A stretch of DNA of 64,000 bases, taken from contig NZ_CP041617.1 in the NCBI RefSeq assembly GCF_014217995.1, positions 248,001 through 312,000 on the forward strand. Reading direction: 5' to 3'. The position numbers and the translations under genes were made by a program. The DNA comes from Campylobacter vulpis. GTDB lineage: Bacteria > Campylobacterota > Campylobacteria > Campylobacterales > Campylobacteraceae. Shown here piece after piece: positions 28,721 to 36,838 of this stretch; the first letter of the stretch is position 1; each line of letters opens with the position of its first letter. The notes beneath the pieces were generated by a model. The model was not told the DNA's origin. It was given only the letters and a program-made list of their open reading frames with translations, and did not search any database.

Positions 28721-28958
28721 ATTTTCTCCTTAACAATTTTTATAAATTATGTCATAAAATTATAATAGAAAAACTCAAATTTTCACACAAGAGATAAAGT
28801 TAAAGAAAATTTATAGGATTTAAGATAGGTGATTTAGACTCTATTAATTTACCAAAAGCCATTTTAACGGAGTTGCAAATAAACTTTATTTTAAAAAGCT
28901 ATATTTCTTCTTATCTATCGACTCCGATAATAAATTAAAGGCTTAAATTTCTCATAAT

Positions 28959-30834
28959 CTATAAATTTTCACACATTTTTTCAAACTCCTGATAATACTT
29001 CCACGAAGCTACGATATCAGGACGATGGGTTTTGATAAATTGAAATTCTCTATCATAAATTTCCTTCAATTTAGTTCTAGTTTTACTGGATTTTTGAAAA
29101 ACTTTCAAATGATCTTCGGGTTTAATTCTATTTTTGGATTCTATTTTTAATCGCTCTTTAATGGTCATTGAAAATTTCTTAAAATATTCTACAAGTTGTT
29201 CAATTTGAAATTTTGTTAAAAATTCCATTTTTTTCTTTTCGTATAATAAAACAATCTCGTTAAAAAAAGCTCCATCTTTTGGATATATTAAAGTTTTAAT
29301 GTTTGTAAAGATATTTTCATCATAGTTCATATAAATTGTTTGAATTTCAATTGTTAAATTAAATTTTTTATTAAACAATATTGTTCGAGGAAAAAAAATA
29401 TTTAAATCACCTATTCTTTGTTCTTCAAATAGCTTCGGACTATTTGGAACATCAAAAGAAAATGTTTTGCCGAGATATTTCATAGTTTCAAAAGCTCTGT
29501 CTTTATATAAGTCTTTTGTTTGTATATAATAAACATTTTTGCAATTTTTACTATATTTTATGATGCTACCTTCAAATGCACATGATCTACCATTCATATT
29601 TCTTTCATCTAATCTCATCCAAGTATCTTCATTATTTTCGTCGGGTCTTAACGGCTTATCTGTCCAACTACTTAAATATAAGAATATATTTAAAGCCTCG
29701 TATAAATCATCATTTATATTAATGGTTTTATTGAATGAATCATTTTTTATTCTATGATTTGAATAAGATGTCCAAATTTCAAATGGATCTCTAACTAAAA
29801 ATAGATAATCTACATTGAGAGTTATCAGTGCAAGAAGTTTTTTATATTCCATGGGTAAACATTGAAATGCTAAAAATTTATACCCAGAATACGAAATTAA
29901 ACAATTAAAAAAATATATAAAACTTTCTTTACCATTTTCAGTACATTCAATCCATATTGTTTGGCACAATTTAAAAAAAATACCTAATGCTTTAGAGCCA
30001 GTTCCATGTGTGGCCACTAACACAAACTCATACCTCCTAGGCAAAGGCAAGTTCATCTCCCAAGCTTTTTCAGCAGGGATTAGTCTATAATCAAGATTAG
30101 CATTGATATAAGCTAAAGCTTCCTTGCTTAGCTTGAAGGCTTGTTCTTTTAAAACACTTTTTAAGTTTTGTTTATCATCACATTCTATGAGTAAAAGCTC
30201 ATTTAAAATATCAGGATTTAATAAAGGTGGATAAGGGTGATTTTCTTTCTCATATTTTTCTTTAAATTCTTTAGAGTTTAGCCATAAAGAAATTTCATTA
30301 AAATGTGTTAGTGCAAAGATAAAATTTTGCAAAAGAAGACTTTTTAAAGGTTCATAAGAAGTCTTTAAAAGGGTTTTAAAAGCTTGTAAGCTTTGTAGAT
30401 GAGCTGTTGTTATACCTTCTAAATTTGGCATTACTCCTAAGCTTTCTTTGATTTCTTTTAAGGCTTTATAAAGTTTTTTTGCCCCTTTAATATCTTTAAA
30501 AAGTTTTAAATATCCTCCTTTATACCAAGCTTTACTTGCTTTAATGAGGGCAGAGCCTAAAAGGTATGAAAGATGAAATTTGCATTCTAAGCCTTGTTGA
30601 TAATCCTCACATTGTTTTAAAGGCGGATAGTGAAGTTGTGGAAAGATTTTGGTAATTTGTTGGTAAATTTTAAGATCTTTGTGATGCGTTCTTTTAATAT
30701 GGTAGAGTTTAAAAAATAAGGATATTACCCCCCCCCCCCCCCCCCCCCGTGTCATACTTAATGAGTTCTTGACCAAGTTTATAAGAAAGATGATTTTTAA
30801 TTCTTTGTGTGGCTGAGTTTGGATTAGTAATCAT
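28959..30834 (-). CDS. DUF2972-family, sulfotransferase-like surface-modification protein, switched OFF by a G21 tract
   Basis: The family start is ATG 30834 (AAAGGAAC upstream; product begins MITNPNSATQRIKNHLSY). After 29 codons it enters 21 Gs (30728-30748), then reads a TAA within 13 codons. The remaining ~590 residues are intact in another frame. Full-length reading needs 3n+2 Gs (20 or 23), so the gene is off by one base. The N-terminal helical block (about 30-230) precedes the DUF2972 domain. That domain has VATHGTGSKALGIFF, like a 5'-phosphosulfate loop, and LFLVRDPFEIWTSYSNHRI, which matches the Arg/Ser 3'-phosphate motif of sulfotransferases. Phase-variable modification of a surface glycan is inferred. 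Confidence 0.72.
30728..30748 (-). repeat. Poly-G tract (21) in the DUF2972 gene
   Basis: C21 on the plus strand. Coding-strand flanks are GACAC before and TAATATCC after. The length puts the gene out of frame. It is the longest tract in the window, and cells should vary strongly at this site. Confidence 0.95.
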
Positions 30835-30850
30835 TATGTTCCTTTTGTGG

Positions 30851-30943
30851 TTAAATTTAATTCAAAATGAAGTTTAAAATTAAAAAGAGGGATTATATCA
30901 AAAAAAAAAAAAATGAAAGGGTAATCCCTGAAATGGGGATTAC
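30851..30943 (-). repeat. 93-bp inverted repeat, copy B (terminator, T14 tract, promoter)
   Basis: Identical to 18330-18422 on the opposite strand. Here it ends the chemoreceptor gene with a hairpin and T14, then carries TGATATAAT (TATAAT at 30892-30897, minus strand). That is the promoter of the DUF2972 gene, whose ATG lies 58 bases further on. Confidence 0.9.
30892..30897 (-). promoter_or_regulatory. -10 element of the DUF2972 gene, next to a T14 tract
   Basis: TATAAT on the minus strand, directly after TG and 14 Ts (30900-30913). The T run occupies the place of the -35/-16 region, so changes in its length could alter promoter strength as well as termination of the upstream gene. Confidence 0.65.
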
Positions 30944-30961
30944 CTATAAGAGTTAAATTTT

Positions 30962-33079
30962 TTAAAACTTCTTCTTCTTCACATCTTCAAGGATATTTGT
31001 AGCGATGTCGCTTACTGTGTTAGAGATGATGGCACTTTCATTAGCAATTTCCACATTATCCTTGGTGGTTTGGTCTATTTGAGCCACACTTTCATTAATC
31101 TGTGTAATACCAGCAGTTTGTTCCTTAATGCTTTCTGCCATATCATTGATAGATTGAACAAGTAAGTTAGTATTTGCTTCTATCTCACTTAAAGACTTTT
31201 GGGTTCTTTCAGCTAGTTTTCTCACTTCATCAGCCACGACGGCAAAGCCTCTTCCGTGTTCTCCTGCACGTGCTGCTTCTATGGCAGCATTAAGGGCTAG
31301 AAGATTGATTTGATCAGCTATATCACCTATAATGCCTGTAACATTTTTAATCTCTTCACTTTGAGTAATCACATCACTGGTTTTTTGAGAGACATTTTGC
31401 ATAGAGGAGGTAATCTCTTCTAAAGCAGCAGCAGTTTCTTCTAAAGAAGCAGCTTGAGAATTTGAGCTTGAAGTTAAATTTTGCACAGCGTTTTGAAGTT
31501 TGGAACTTTCATTGGCTAAAGAATTTGCAAAATCAGAACTTTGTTTAAGCATTTTGATGATTTCTTCGCCTAGGGCATTAGTGGTTACTTCTACACTACC
31601 TGTGGCATTTTCTATTTTGTTTCTAAAATCTAAGCTTTTAAATTCTTCAAAGATAGAGTGGATTTTATTCATATCTTTACCCACTTTAGTTTGTAAGACA
31701 TCAAGGAGATTATTAAGCACACTTTTAAGTTCTATGAGTTGTGGGTTTCTAGGATTAGCTGTGATTCTTGCTGTTAAATCTCCGTTTTCAACTATGCCTA
31801 CTGTGGTAACACTTTCTTTTACAGCTTGTTTATCTTGGTCTAAGCCTTCTTTGGTGGCTTGAATGTTTTGGTTAAGCATTTCGCCGATGTGTCCTAACTC
31901 ATCTTTAGCATTGATTTTGATGGTATGAACTTCTACTTTTTCGTGATTGATGTAACGGAAGAAAGAATCGAGTGCATTGACAAGTATAGGCAGTCTTTTA
32001 CCTACAATTTTATGCACTTGGAAATATACAACTGATAAAACTATCGCTAAGAAAACGATTGATAAAGCAGCAAAAAGAAATTGCATTTTACGCAAAGGTG
32101 CTAAAACGCTATCTTTTGGTGCGGCAGTTAAAATGCTCCAGTGGCTACTATCTCCTATGGTCGCTATACTAGCTACGGCAGCAAAGCTTGGTCTGCCAGC
32201 TGGTGAGGTGTAGTCGCTTAAAACGATGTCCTCATTTGCCTTGACAACTTCTAAAACTTTAGCAGAGCTTTCTGGGGAGTATTTGTTGATTTCAGTTACA
32301 TTTTTGAGTAAAACTTCTGGATTTTCGTGTGCGGCTACTGTGCCATCACTTGCTAGTAAGACTCTATAATCCCCCTCAAAAAGATCTAGGCGTGAATCAA
32401 GTAAAGCATCTGAAAAGTCGTTTAAATCAAAAGTGTAGCCTACTATACCGATATATTCTCCTCTAGGACCAAATAAAGGCATAGCCATATTAACTCCTAT
32501 AAATTCTCCCTTACCAAAATTCATTTTCACAGGAATTCCTACATAAATGGTATCTAAGTCCATAGCTTTGACGGATTGAGCGACCCTTTTAACAGCAGGA
32601 AGTTCTGTCATTTTCTCGCTAAATTGCAGTCTTTCAAGCTCACTTGCTTTGGAGGTGTCTGTATCGTAAAGAAGCATACCAAATTTCCCTTTTTCACTTC
32701 TATACTCTTTTCTTACATTTGCTCCATTTAGCATAGTATTATCATTGAGATATAAAAAAGTGTAAGAAGCATAGGCGGAGCTATCAAAAATATTATTTAT
32801 AACATTTTCTGCATTAGTAATGCTGAAATAGCCCTCACTTCTGATTGAGTTTGTGATGGCTCTTGCGGTAGATTTGGTTAAGGCTATGCTTTCATTAAGT
32901 GCGCCTTCGATATTATTTGCATAGCGTTTAGAGGCTTGAAGCATTAATTTTTCGGCTTCTCCTTGCATTGTGTTGCTAACTTGAACAGATACAACACCAA
33001 CAAAAACTATCAAGCCGATAATAATGGCAATCGCCACGGATATGACAAGCTTTACGCCTATGTTTAGGGAATTAAACAT
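30962..33079 (-). CDS. Methyl-accepting chemotaxis protein with dCache sensor (Tlp)
   Basis: 705 residues. TM1 is about 10-33. The periplasmic double-Cache domain spans about 35-335 and includes [18 protein letters not shown] and the [10 protein letters not shown] region. TM2 is about 333-355, followed by a HAMP-like linker and the coiled-coil signalling domain. The conserved hairpin tip [20 protein letters not shown] is near 600. No C-terminal CheR-docking pentapeptide is seen. The ligand is unknown. The gene ends at the repeat-B hairpin, which terminates it. Confidence 0.93.
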   Translation of the reverse strand: MFNSLNIGVKLVISVAIAIIIGLIVFVGVVSVQVSNTMQGEAEKLMLQASKRYANNIEGALNESIALTKSTARAITNSIRSEGYFSITNAENVINNIFDSSAYASYTFLYLNDNTMLNGANVRKEYRSEKGKFGMLLYDTDTSKASELERLQFSEKMTELPAVKRVAQSVKAMDLDTIYVGIPVKMNFGKGEFIGVNMAMPLFGPRGEYIGIVGYTFDLNDFSDALLDSRLDLFEGDYRVLLASDGTVAAHENPEVLLKNVTEINKYSPESSAKVLEVVKANEDIVLSDYTSPAGRPSFAAVASIATIGDSSHWSILTAAPKDSVLAPLRKMQFLFAALSIVFLAIVLSVVYFQVHKIVGKRLPILVNALDSFFRYINHEKVEVHTIKINAKDELGHIGEMLNQNIQATKEGLDQDKQAVKESVTTVGIVENGDLTARITANPRNPQLIELKSVLNNLLDVLQTKVGKDMNKIHSIFEEFKSLDFRNKIENATGSVEVTTNALGEEIIKMLKQSSDFANSLANESSKLQNAVQNLTSSSNSQAASLEETAAALEEITSSMQNVSQKTSDVITQSEEIKNVTGIIGDIADQINLLALNAAIEAARAGEHGRGFAVVADEVRKLAERTQKSLSEIEANTNLLVQSINDMAESIKEQTAGITQINESVAQIDQTTKDNVEIANESAIISNTVSDIATNILEDVKKKKF

Positions 33080-33113
33080 TTTAAACCTTTCATTTGAGAA
33101 TTTAAAAATTCGT

Positions 33114-33119
33114 ATTCTA
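33114..33119 (-). promoter_or_regulatory. -10 element of the chemoreceptor gene behind a 16-base T tract
   Basis: TAGAAT on the minus strand, in the context T16-GATAGAAT. The A16 run on the plus strand is 33122-33137. The layout (T run directly joined to a TGATAnAAT-type box) is the same as for the DUF2972 promoter. Confidence 0.6.
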
Positions 33120-33165
33120 TCAAAAAAAAAAAAAAAACAAAACTTAAATATTTTGTAAAATTGAT

Positions 33166-33171
33166 TATAAT
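33166..33171 (+). promoter_or_regulatory. -10 element of the first DUF2920 gene
   Basis: GATTATAATG with TATAAT at 33166-33171, followed by AAGG at 33187-33190 and the ATG at 33198. Confidence 0.6.
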
Positions 33172-33197
33172 GTCGTTTAAAATTTTAAGGTGAATTA

Positions 33198-34427
33198 ATG
33201 CTTATAGAAAAGAGTTTTTTTATAGACGGAGCCTGTGATGTGGAGCTTGGGATTAAAAGAAATTCAAAGCTTGAATACCGCTTAAGTTACGATGATAGCA
33301 AGGACATTAAGGCTTTAGTGTTTTTAATCGGCGGTTTTGGTGCAAATAATAATATGAATTTGTTTGATTTTGAGCGTAAAAGCGTGGCGAAAGCACACCC
33401 TGTATGCGTTATAAGTCCCATTTATCACTGCTTTTGTGCAAGGGTAGGTGTCATAGAGCCTTATAATCCTTACTTAATTCCAAATGCTAAGGATATAGAG
33501 CTTATGCAAAAAATTTTGCAGCTTTTAAAGTGTAATGATAAAGTTGATGCGAGCAATTATTTAGGCTTTTTGCCGTGGATAGATGAGCATTTGCAAGAGT
33601 ATAAGAATAATAAGGTTTTGGAAGAAAATTTTATGGTGCGTCTTAATTGTGATGTCGTGCCTAAAAATGGGGATTATCAAAATTACGGCATTATGAGCGC
33701 ACTTGATATAATGTGCGTTGTGAAAGATTTAGCCCTACAAATGCCTGAATTTGCAGAGCTTCCTAAAATTTATGTGGGAGGGAGTTACGGGGGCTATTTA
33801 GCTATGCTTTGTGCGAAAATCGCACCTTTTTATGTCGATGGCGTGCTGGATAATAGTGGGGTCGTTTTACCTTGGTTGCCGCACATTTTAGGGCGTGAGA
33901 CGGGGGTGCCTGAATTTGCCATTAAAGGAAAGCATTATATGCTTGCTTGTTTTGTGAAGAAATTTTGGACGAAAGATGAAAATTCGCCTTATTATTTTTC
34001 TAATGCAAATTATTATGCAAGAACGATTTTAAATACCAAACATCTTCAAACTCTCGCTCAAAAATCCACAAAAACGATTTTCGTGCATTATCACTCAAAT
34101 TTAGATGATGGCGCACCTGCTGCACAAAAGATAGAACTAAGCCAAAAACTTAAAGAACTGGGCTTTGATGATACGCTGCATTTAATCAAAGATGAAAATG
34201 ACATAGACGGACGCGCGGTAAAAAGCCTAGAGCACGGACTTAGAATGAGTGATAAGGCTTTATGCCGTAAAGAACTGCCTAAAATGCTCGAAAAATTACA
34301 AGGCAGGAAAAGTCCTGTGGGAGAGGATAATGAAATCAGCTATGTGTGTGAAGACAAGCTTTTTACCTTTAAAGATGTGCGGGGGGGGGGGGGGGGTATG
34401 TGCTTGACATTACAGAATTTAAGCTAA
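33198..34427 (+). CDS. DUF2920 alpha/beta-hydrolase-like protein (flagellar 617 family), copy 1
   Basis: 409 residues as read. The nucleophile elbow is YVGGSYGGYLA (Ser196), and the likely catalytic His is in KSLEHGLRMS, so it resembles an active serine hydrolase or acyltransferase. C. jejuni has relatives (Cj1305/1306/1310) in the flagellin modification locus. A G16 tract lies near the 3' end (34381-34396). With 16 Gs it ends as MCLTLQNLS; with 17 it would read YVLDITEFKLK and stop at 34432. That frame aligns with the LEISKVED end of copy 2, so the native C-terminus is probably shifted out by one base here. Confidence 0.8.
   Translation: MLIEKSFFIDGACDVELGIKRNSKLEYRLSYDDSKDIKALVFLIGGFGANNNMNLFDFERKSVAKAHPVCVISPIYHCFCARVGVIEPYNPYLIPNAKDIELMQKILQLLKCNDKVDASNYLGFLPWIDEHLQEYKNNKVLEENFMVRLNCDVVPKNGDYQNYGIMSALDIMCVVKDLALQMPEFAELPKIYVGGSYGGYLAMLCAKIAPFYVDGVLDNSGVVLPWLPHILGRETGVPEFAIKGKHYMLACFVKKFWTKDENSPYYFSNANYYARTILNTKHLQTLAQKSTKTIFVHYHSNLDDGAPAAQKIELSQKLKELGFDDTLHLIKDENDIDGRAVKSLEHGLRMSDKALCRKELPKMLEKLQGRKSPVGEDNEISYVCEDKLFTFKDVRGGGGGMCLTLQNLS
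34381..34396 (+). repeat. Poly-G tract (16) at the 3' end of DUF2920 copy 1
   Basis: Flanks GATGTGC and TATGTGC. Changing the length swaps only the last ~10 residues, because stops lie close by in the other frames. Confidence 0.95.
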
Positions 34428-34455
34428 AATAAGAAAAAATTTGAAAGGCAAACTA

Positions 34456-35508
34456 ATGAAAGCATTTTTACACATCGGCACGACAAATTCGGGCAATCAA
34501 GAAAAACAAGGCTTTTTAATGCAAAATGAAGCCAAGCTTTTAGAAAAGGGCTTTATCTATCCTAAAAGCTTACGCGTGGCAAATCGCCACTGGGCTTTGG
34601 TGGATATGGTTTTAGAACTTGTAGAAAAACCAAATTTAAGCACAAATGTTTTAGAAGACTTAGAAAATGAAAGATTGCTTAGGGCTTTAGAGAATTTTAA
34701 AGAAGAAATTAAAGAGCATAGGGATAAAACTTTCATCTTTTCAGCTGAGGGTATAGTGTGGGACTTTCCAACGCGTCGCCACATAGAAATTTTAGAAAAT
34801 ATTATGCGAAATTTGGGCTTTGATGAAGTGAAAATCATCGTGTATTTTAGAAATACTTTGGATTATTTAAATTCACATTGTTCGCAAGATTATAAGAATA
34901 ATATGGGCTTTTATTCGGGCGATTTTACCCCAGATAAGCACCCAAGAAAGCACATTTTTGATTACGCGCAAATCGTAAAAGACCACGAAGCAGTGTGGGG
35001 GGAGGAGAATATCATCGTGCGTCTTTTAAGGCAGGATTATGTAGGAGGGACTATGCTTAAGGACTTTACACATCATTTAGGCATAGAATGGGACGAGGAA
35101 TTTTCACTCAAACAACATAAAAATGAAAGCTTTAATCTCCTTGGCATAGAGCTACAATCAAGACTTAACAAAAAGGATTTAGGCGGGAATTTTAATTCGC
35201 TGCTTTATATCTCAAGGAAGCATTTTGAGGGCGTGAAAGAAGATAGACTCAAATTTAGGGTGCAAAAAGATTTAGCAAAGGCTTATGTGGATTATTATGC
35301 GTCGTCTTTAGAGTGGGTGAGAGCGAAGTATTTTCCGCATAAAACGCATTTATTTGAGCCTGTTAATTGGGACGCATATAAAGAGAATTTTCATTTAGAA
35401 AAAGTAACACAAGAAGACTGGGATAAGGTGGTCGATTTTTTCACAGAGCTTTTGCAGTCTAAAAATGCGGTTATTAAAGCTCTTAAAGAGCAAAATTTAA
35501 AGGCTTAA
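34456..35508 (+). CDS. Sulfotransferase-like protein of unknown function
   Basis: 350 residues from ATG 34456 (GAAAGG upstream; the frame is also open from TTG 34441). The N-terminus KAFLHIGTTNSGNQEKQGFL has the shape of a sulfotransferase 5'-phosphosulfate loop, but the usual Lys-Thr-Gly-Thr reads Asn-Ser-Gly-Asn. Around residue 130, IIVYFRNTLDYLNSHCSQ fits the 3'-phosphate Arg/Ser motif. The loss of the loop lysine leaves PAPS use in doubt. It lies just downstream of DUF2920 copy 1 and probably belongs to glycan modification. Confidence 0.6.
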   Translation: MKAFLHIGTTNSGNQEKQGFLMQNEAKLLEKGFIYPKSLRVANRHWALVDMVLELVEKPNLSTNVLEDLENERLLRALENFKEEIKEHRDKTFIFSAEGIVWDFPTRRHIEILENIMRNLGFDEVKIIVYFRNTLDYLNSHCSQDYKNNMGFYSGDFTPDKHPRKHIFDYAQIVKDHEAVWGEENIIVRLLRQDYVGGTMLKDFTHHLGIEWDEEFSLKQHKNESFNLLGIELQSRLNKKDLGGNFNSLLYISRKHFEGVKEDRLKFRVQKDLAKAYVDYYASSLEWVRAKYFPHKTHLFEPVNWDAYKENFHLEKVTQEDWDKVVDFFTELLQSKNAVIKALKEQNLKA

Positions 35509-35510
35509 AG

Positions 35511-35541
35511 CCCCCCCCCCCTGCCACTTTGGGAGGGGTTT
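35511..35541. terminator. Convergent terminator whose stem contains a C11 tract
   Basis: C11 (35511-35521), 9-base loop region, then GGGAGGGG (35531-35538) and TTT. The C run can pair with the G-rich arm, so the tract itself forms one arm of the stem. Located between the stops of the sulfotransferase-like gene and the carrier protein gene. Confidence 0.55.
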
Positions 35542-35761
35542 AAAAAGCACTTTCTAGCATTTTTTTGATACTTGCGAAATTTTCAAAATTTTCTGCGTTG
35601 ATAAATTCCGCCTTTAAAGCTTTGCCATAGTGCTTTTCAATCTCCGCCACCAAAGCCATAATGTCAATACTATCAATCACATCATCACTGACGAGATTAT
35701 CCATATTTTCATCGATGTCTGTTCGTTCTATATTGATGAAAAACTGCTTGATTTGTTCCAT
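35540..35761 (-). CDS. Acyl/peptidyl carrier protein
   Basis: 73 residues. The phosphopantetheine site is Ser31 in DDVIDSIDIMALV. A four-helix carrier protein with acidic composition around the site. It is not the housekeeping AcpP, which normally lies in a fatty-acid cluster and has DSLD. C. jejuni has similar free-standing carriers (acpP2, Cj1308) in the flagellin glycan locus. With the adenylating enzyme at 43117-44610 it is the likely acceptor of an activated acyl or aminoacyl group. AAGGAG precedes the ATG. Confidence 0.85.
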   Translation of the reverse strand: MEQIKQFFINIERTDIDENMDNLVSDDVIDSIDIMALVAEIEKHYGKALKAEFINAENFENFASIKKMLESAF

Positions 35762-35809
35762 TTTTACTCCTTTTAAATGAAAGGGGTATTATAGCAAAAA
35801 ATACAAATC

Positions 35810-36838
35810 TTAATGCTCTTTAGGTTTAGAAAGTGCAAATTTACATTTTATATTATTGACCCTATCTTGGTCGCTGTCGCCTTTGAAAAAGGAGGCGTTT
35901 TTATGTTTGCTAGTTAGGGCGAAGTAAATGGCGACATTTTGCTTTAAAAAAGGTTCATAATATACAGGCAAAAGCTCATCATCACTTGGCAGGGAGAAGC
36001 CCATTTTTAAAAAATACTCTTTTTTGGGAACATAGCAAAGCAAACTCACAAACTCACAACGCCTTTTTTGCAAAAATTCCACAAATGCCTCGCGTAAATT
36101 TCCGCTTACATTTCCCCAAAAATCCACAATCAACACAGCCTTAGCTTTTTCAGCTCGCACAATTCTTATAAAAAATACCGCTTTTAAAACCCCCTCTTTA
36201 AAAACACCCAAAGCCTCATATTTATAAAATGGGTGTTTTAAATATCGATTGATAAAATAAGTCTTGCTTTTTTGCGGAGTGAAGTGGCATTTAAGTGTGG
36301 AGTTTTTAAATTCTTTAAGGCTAAGTTTTTTAAGATTAAGTTTTAAATTTGGCTTTTTGGCTGGGGGATTTTGCTTAAAAACGGCAAGTTTGAAAGCTTT
36401 TTTATTATCATTTTTAATGTAAAAATGATAAAGCTTATCCATTTTGTCATAAAAAAGTTTAGAAAATTTAATAGAATCTCCAGAAAGTCCCGCCGTTGAA
36501 GTATTTTGAATTTTCAAAAGCTCAAATAAATGACGATAAAGCTTTAGTCCTAGTGAAGCATAGGCTTTTTTAGCACTCCAAAGTGAGGTCCAAATCCACT
36601 CATCTTTCAATTTTTTATCATATTGACTAAGCAGAGTAAAGCCTAAAATTCCATCAAATTCTTTAGTTTGTGTATTATAAGCGATGAGGACATTATAGCG
36701 GGAGTGTTTGCGGTCTAAATATTGAAAATCAAGCACTTTGCGTGATTTTACAAAGATATGCTCCGCCCTCCACTCCTTAGCAATGTAGCTTTGTAAAAGT
36801 GCCACTTCATCAAGGCGGCAAAATCTTAACTCGTGCAT
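35810..36838 (-). CDS. GNAT-like acyltransferase of the flagellar-glycan region
   Basis: 342 residues, soluble. The N-terminal part (MHELRFCRLDEVALLQSYI, then NVLIAYNTQTKEFDGILGF) looks like a GNAT fold, and a second similar half begins near residue 190, with VLKAVFFIRIVRAEKAKAV. Cj1298 is a possible C. jejuni equivalent, but I am not sure of orthology. It overlaps the deacetylase gene by one base and is 48 bases from the carrier protein gene, so the three are probably one operon. A role in moving an acyl group from the carrier to a sugar is inference. Confidence 0.6.
   Translation of the reverse strand: MHELRFCRLDEVALLQSYIAKEWRAEHIFVKSRKVLDFQYLDRKHSRYNVLIAYNTQTKEFDGILGFTLLSQYDKKLKDEWIWTSLWSAKKAYASLGLKLYRHLFELLKIQNTSTAGLSGDSIKFSKLFYDKMDKLYHFYIKNDNKKAFKLAVFKQNPPAKKPNLKLNLKKLSLKEFKNSTLKCHFTPQKSKTYFINRYLKHPFYKYEALGVFKEGVLKAVFFIRIVRAEKAKAVLIVDFWGNVSGNLREAFVEFLQKRRCEFVSLLCYVPKKEYFLKMGFSLPSDDELLPVYYEPFLKQNVAIYFALTSKHKNASFFKGDSDQDRVNNIKCKFALSKPKEH

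Noticed and set aside
28850-28930. CGGAGT/ACTCCG inverted repeat as a terminator or attachment site
   Set aside because: The arms are 6 bases with a loop of over 50 bases and no T-run or integrase gene nearby; probably chance.
28959-30776. TTG start at 30776 for the DUF2972 gene
   Set aside because: It gives an open frame across the G21 tract, but the TTG has no ribosome site, whereas the ATG at 30834 has AAAGGAAC and a family-like N-terminus in a different frame. The gene is better read as phase-OFF.
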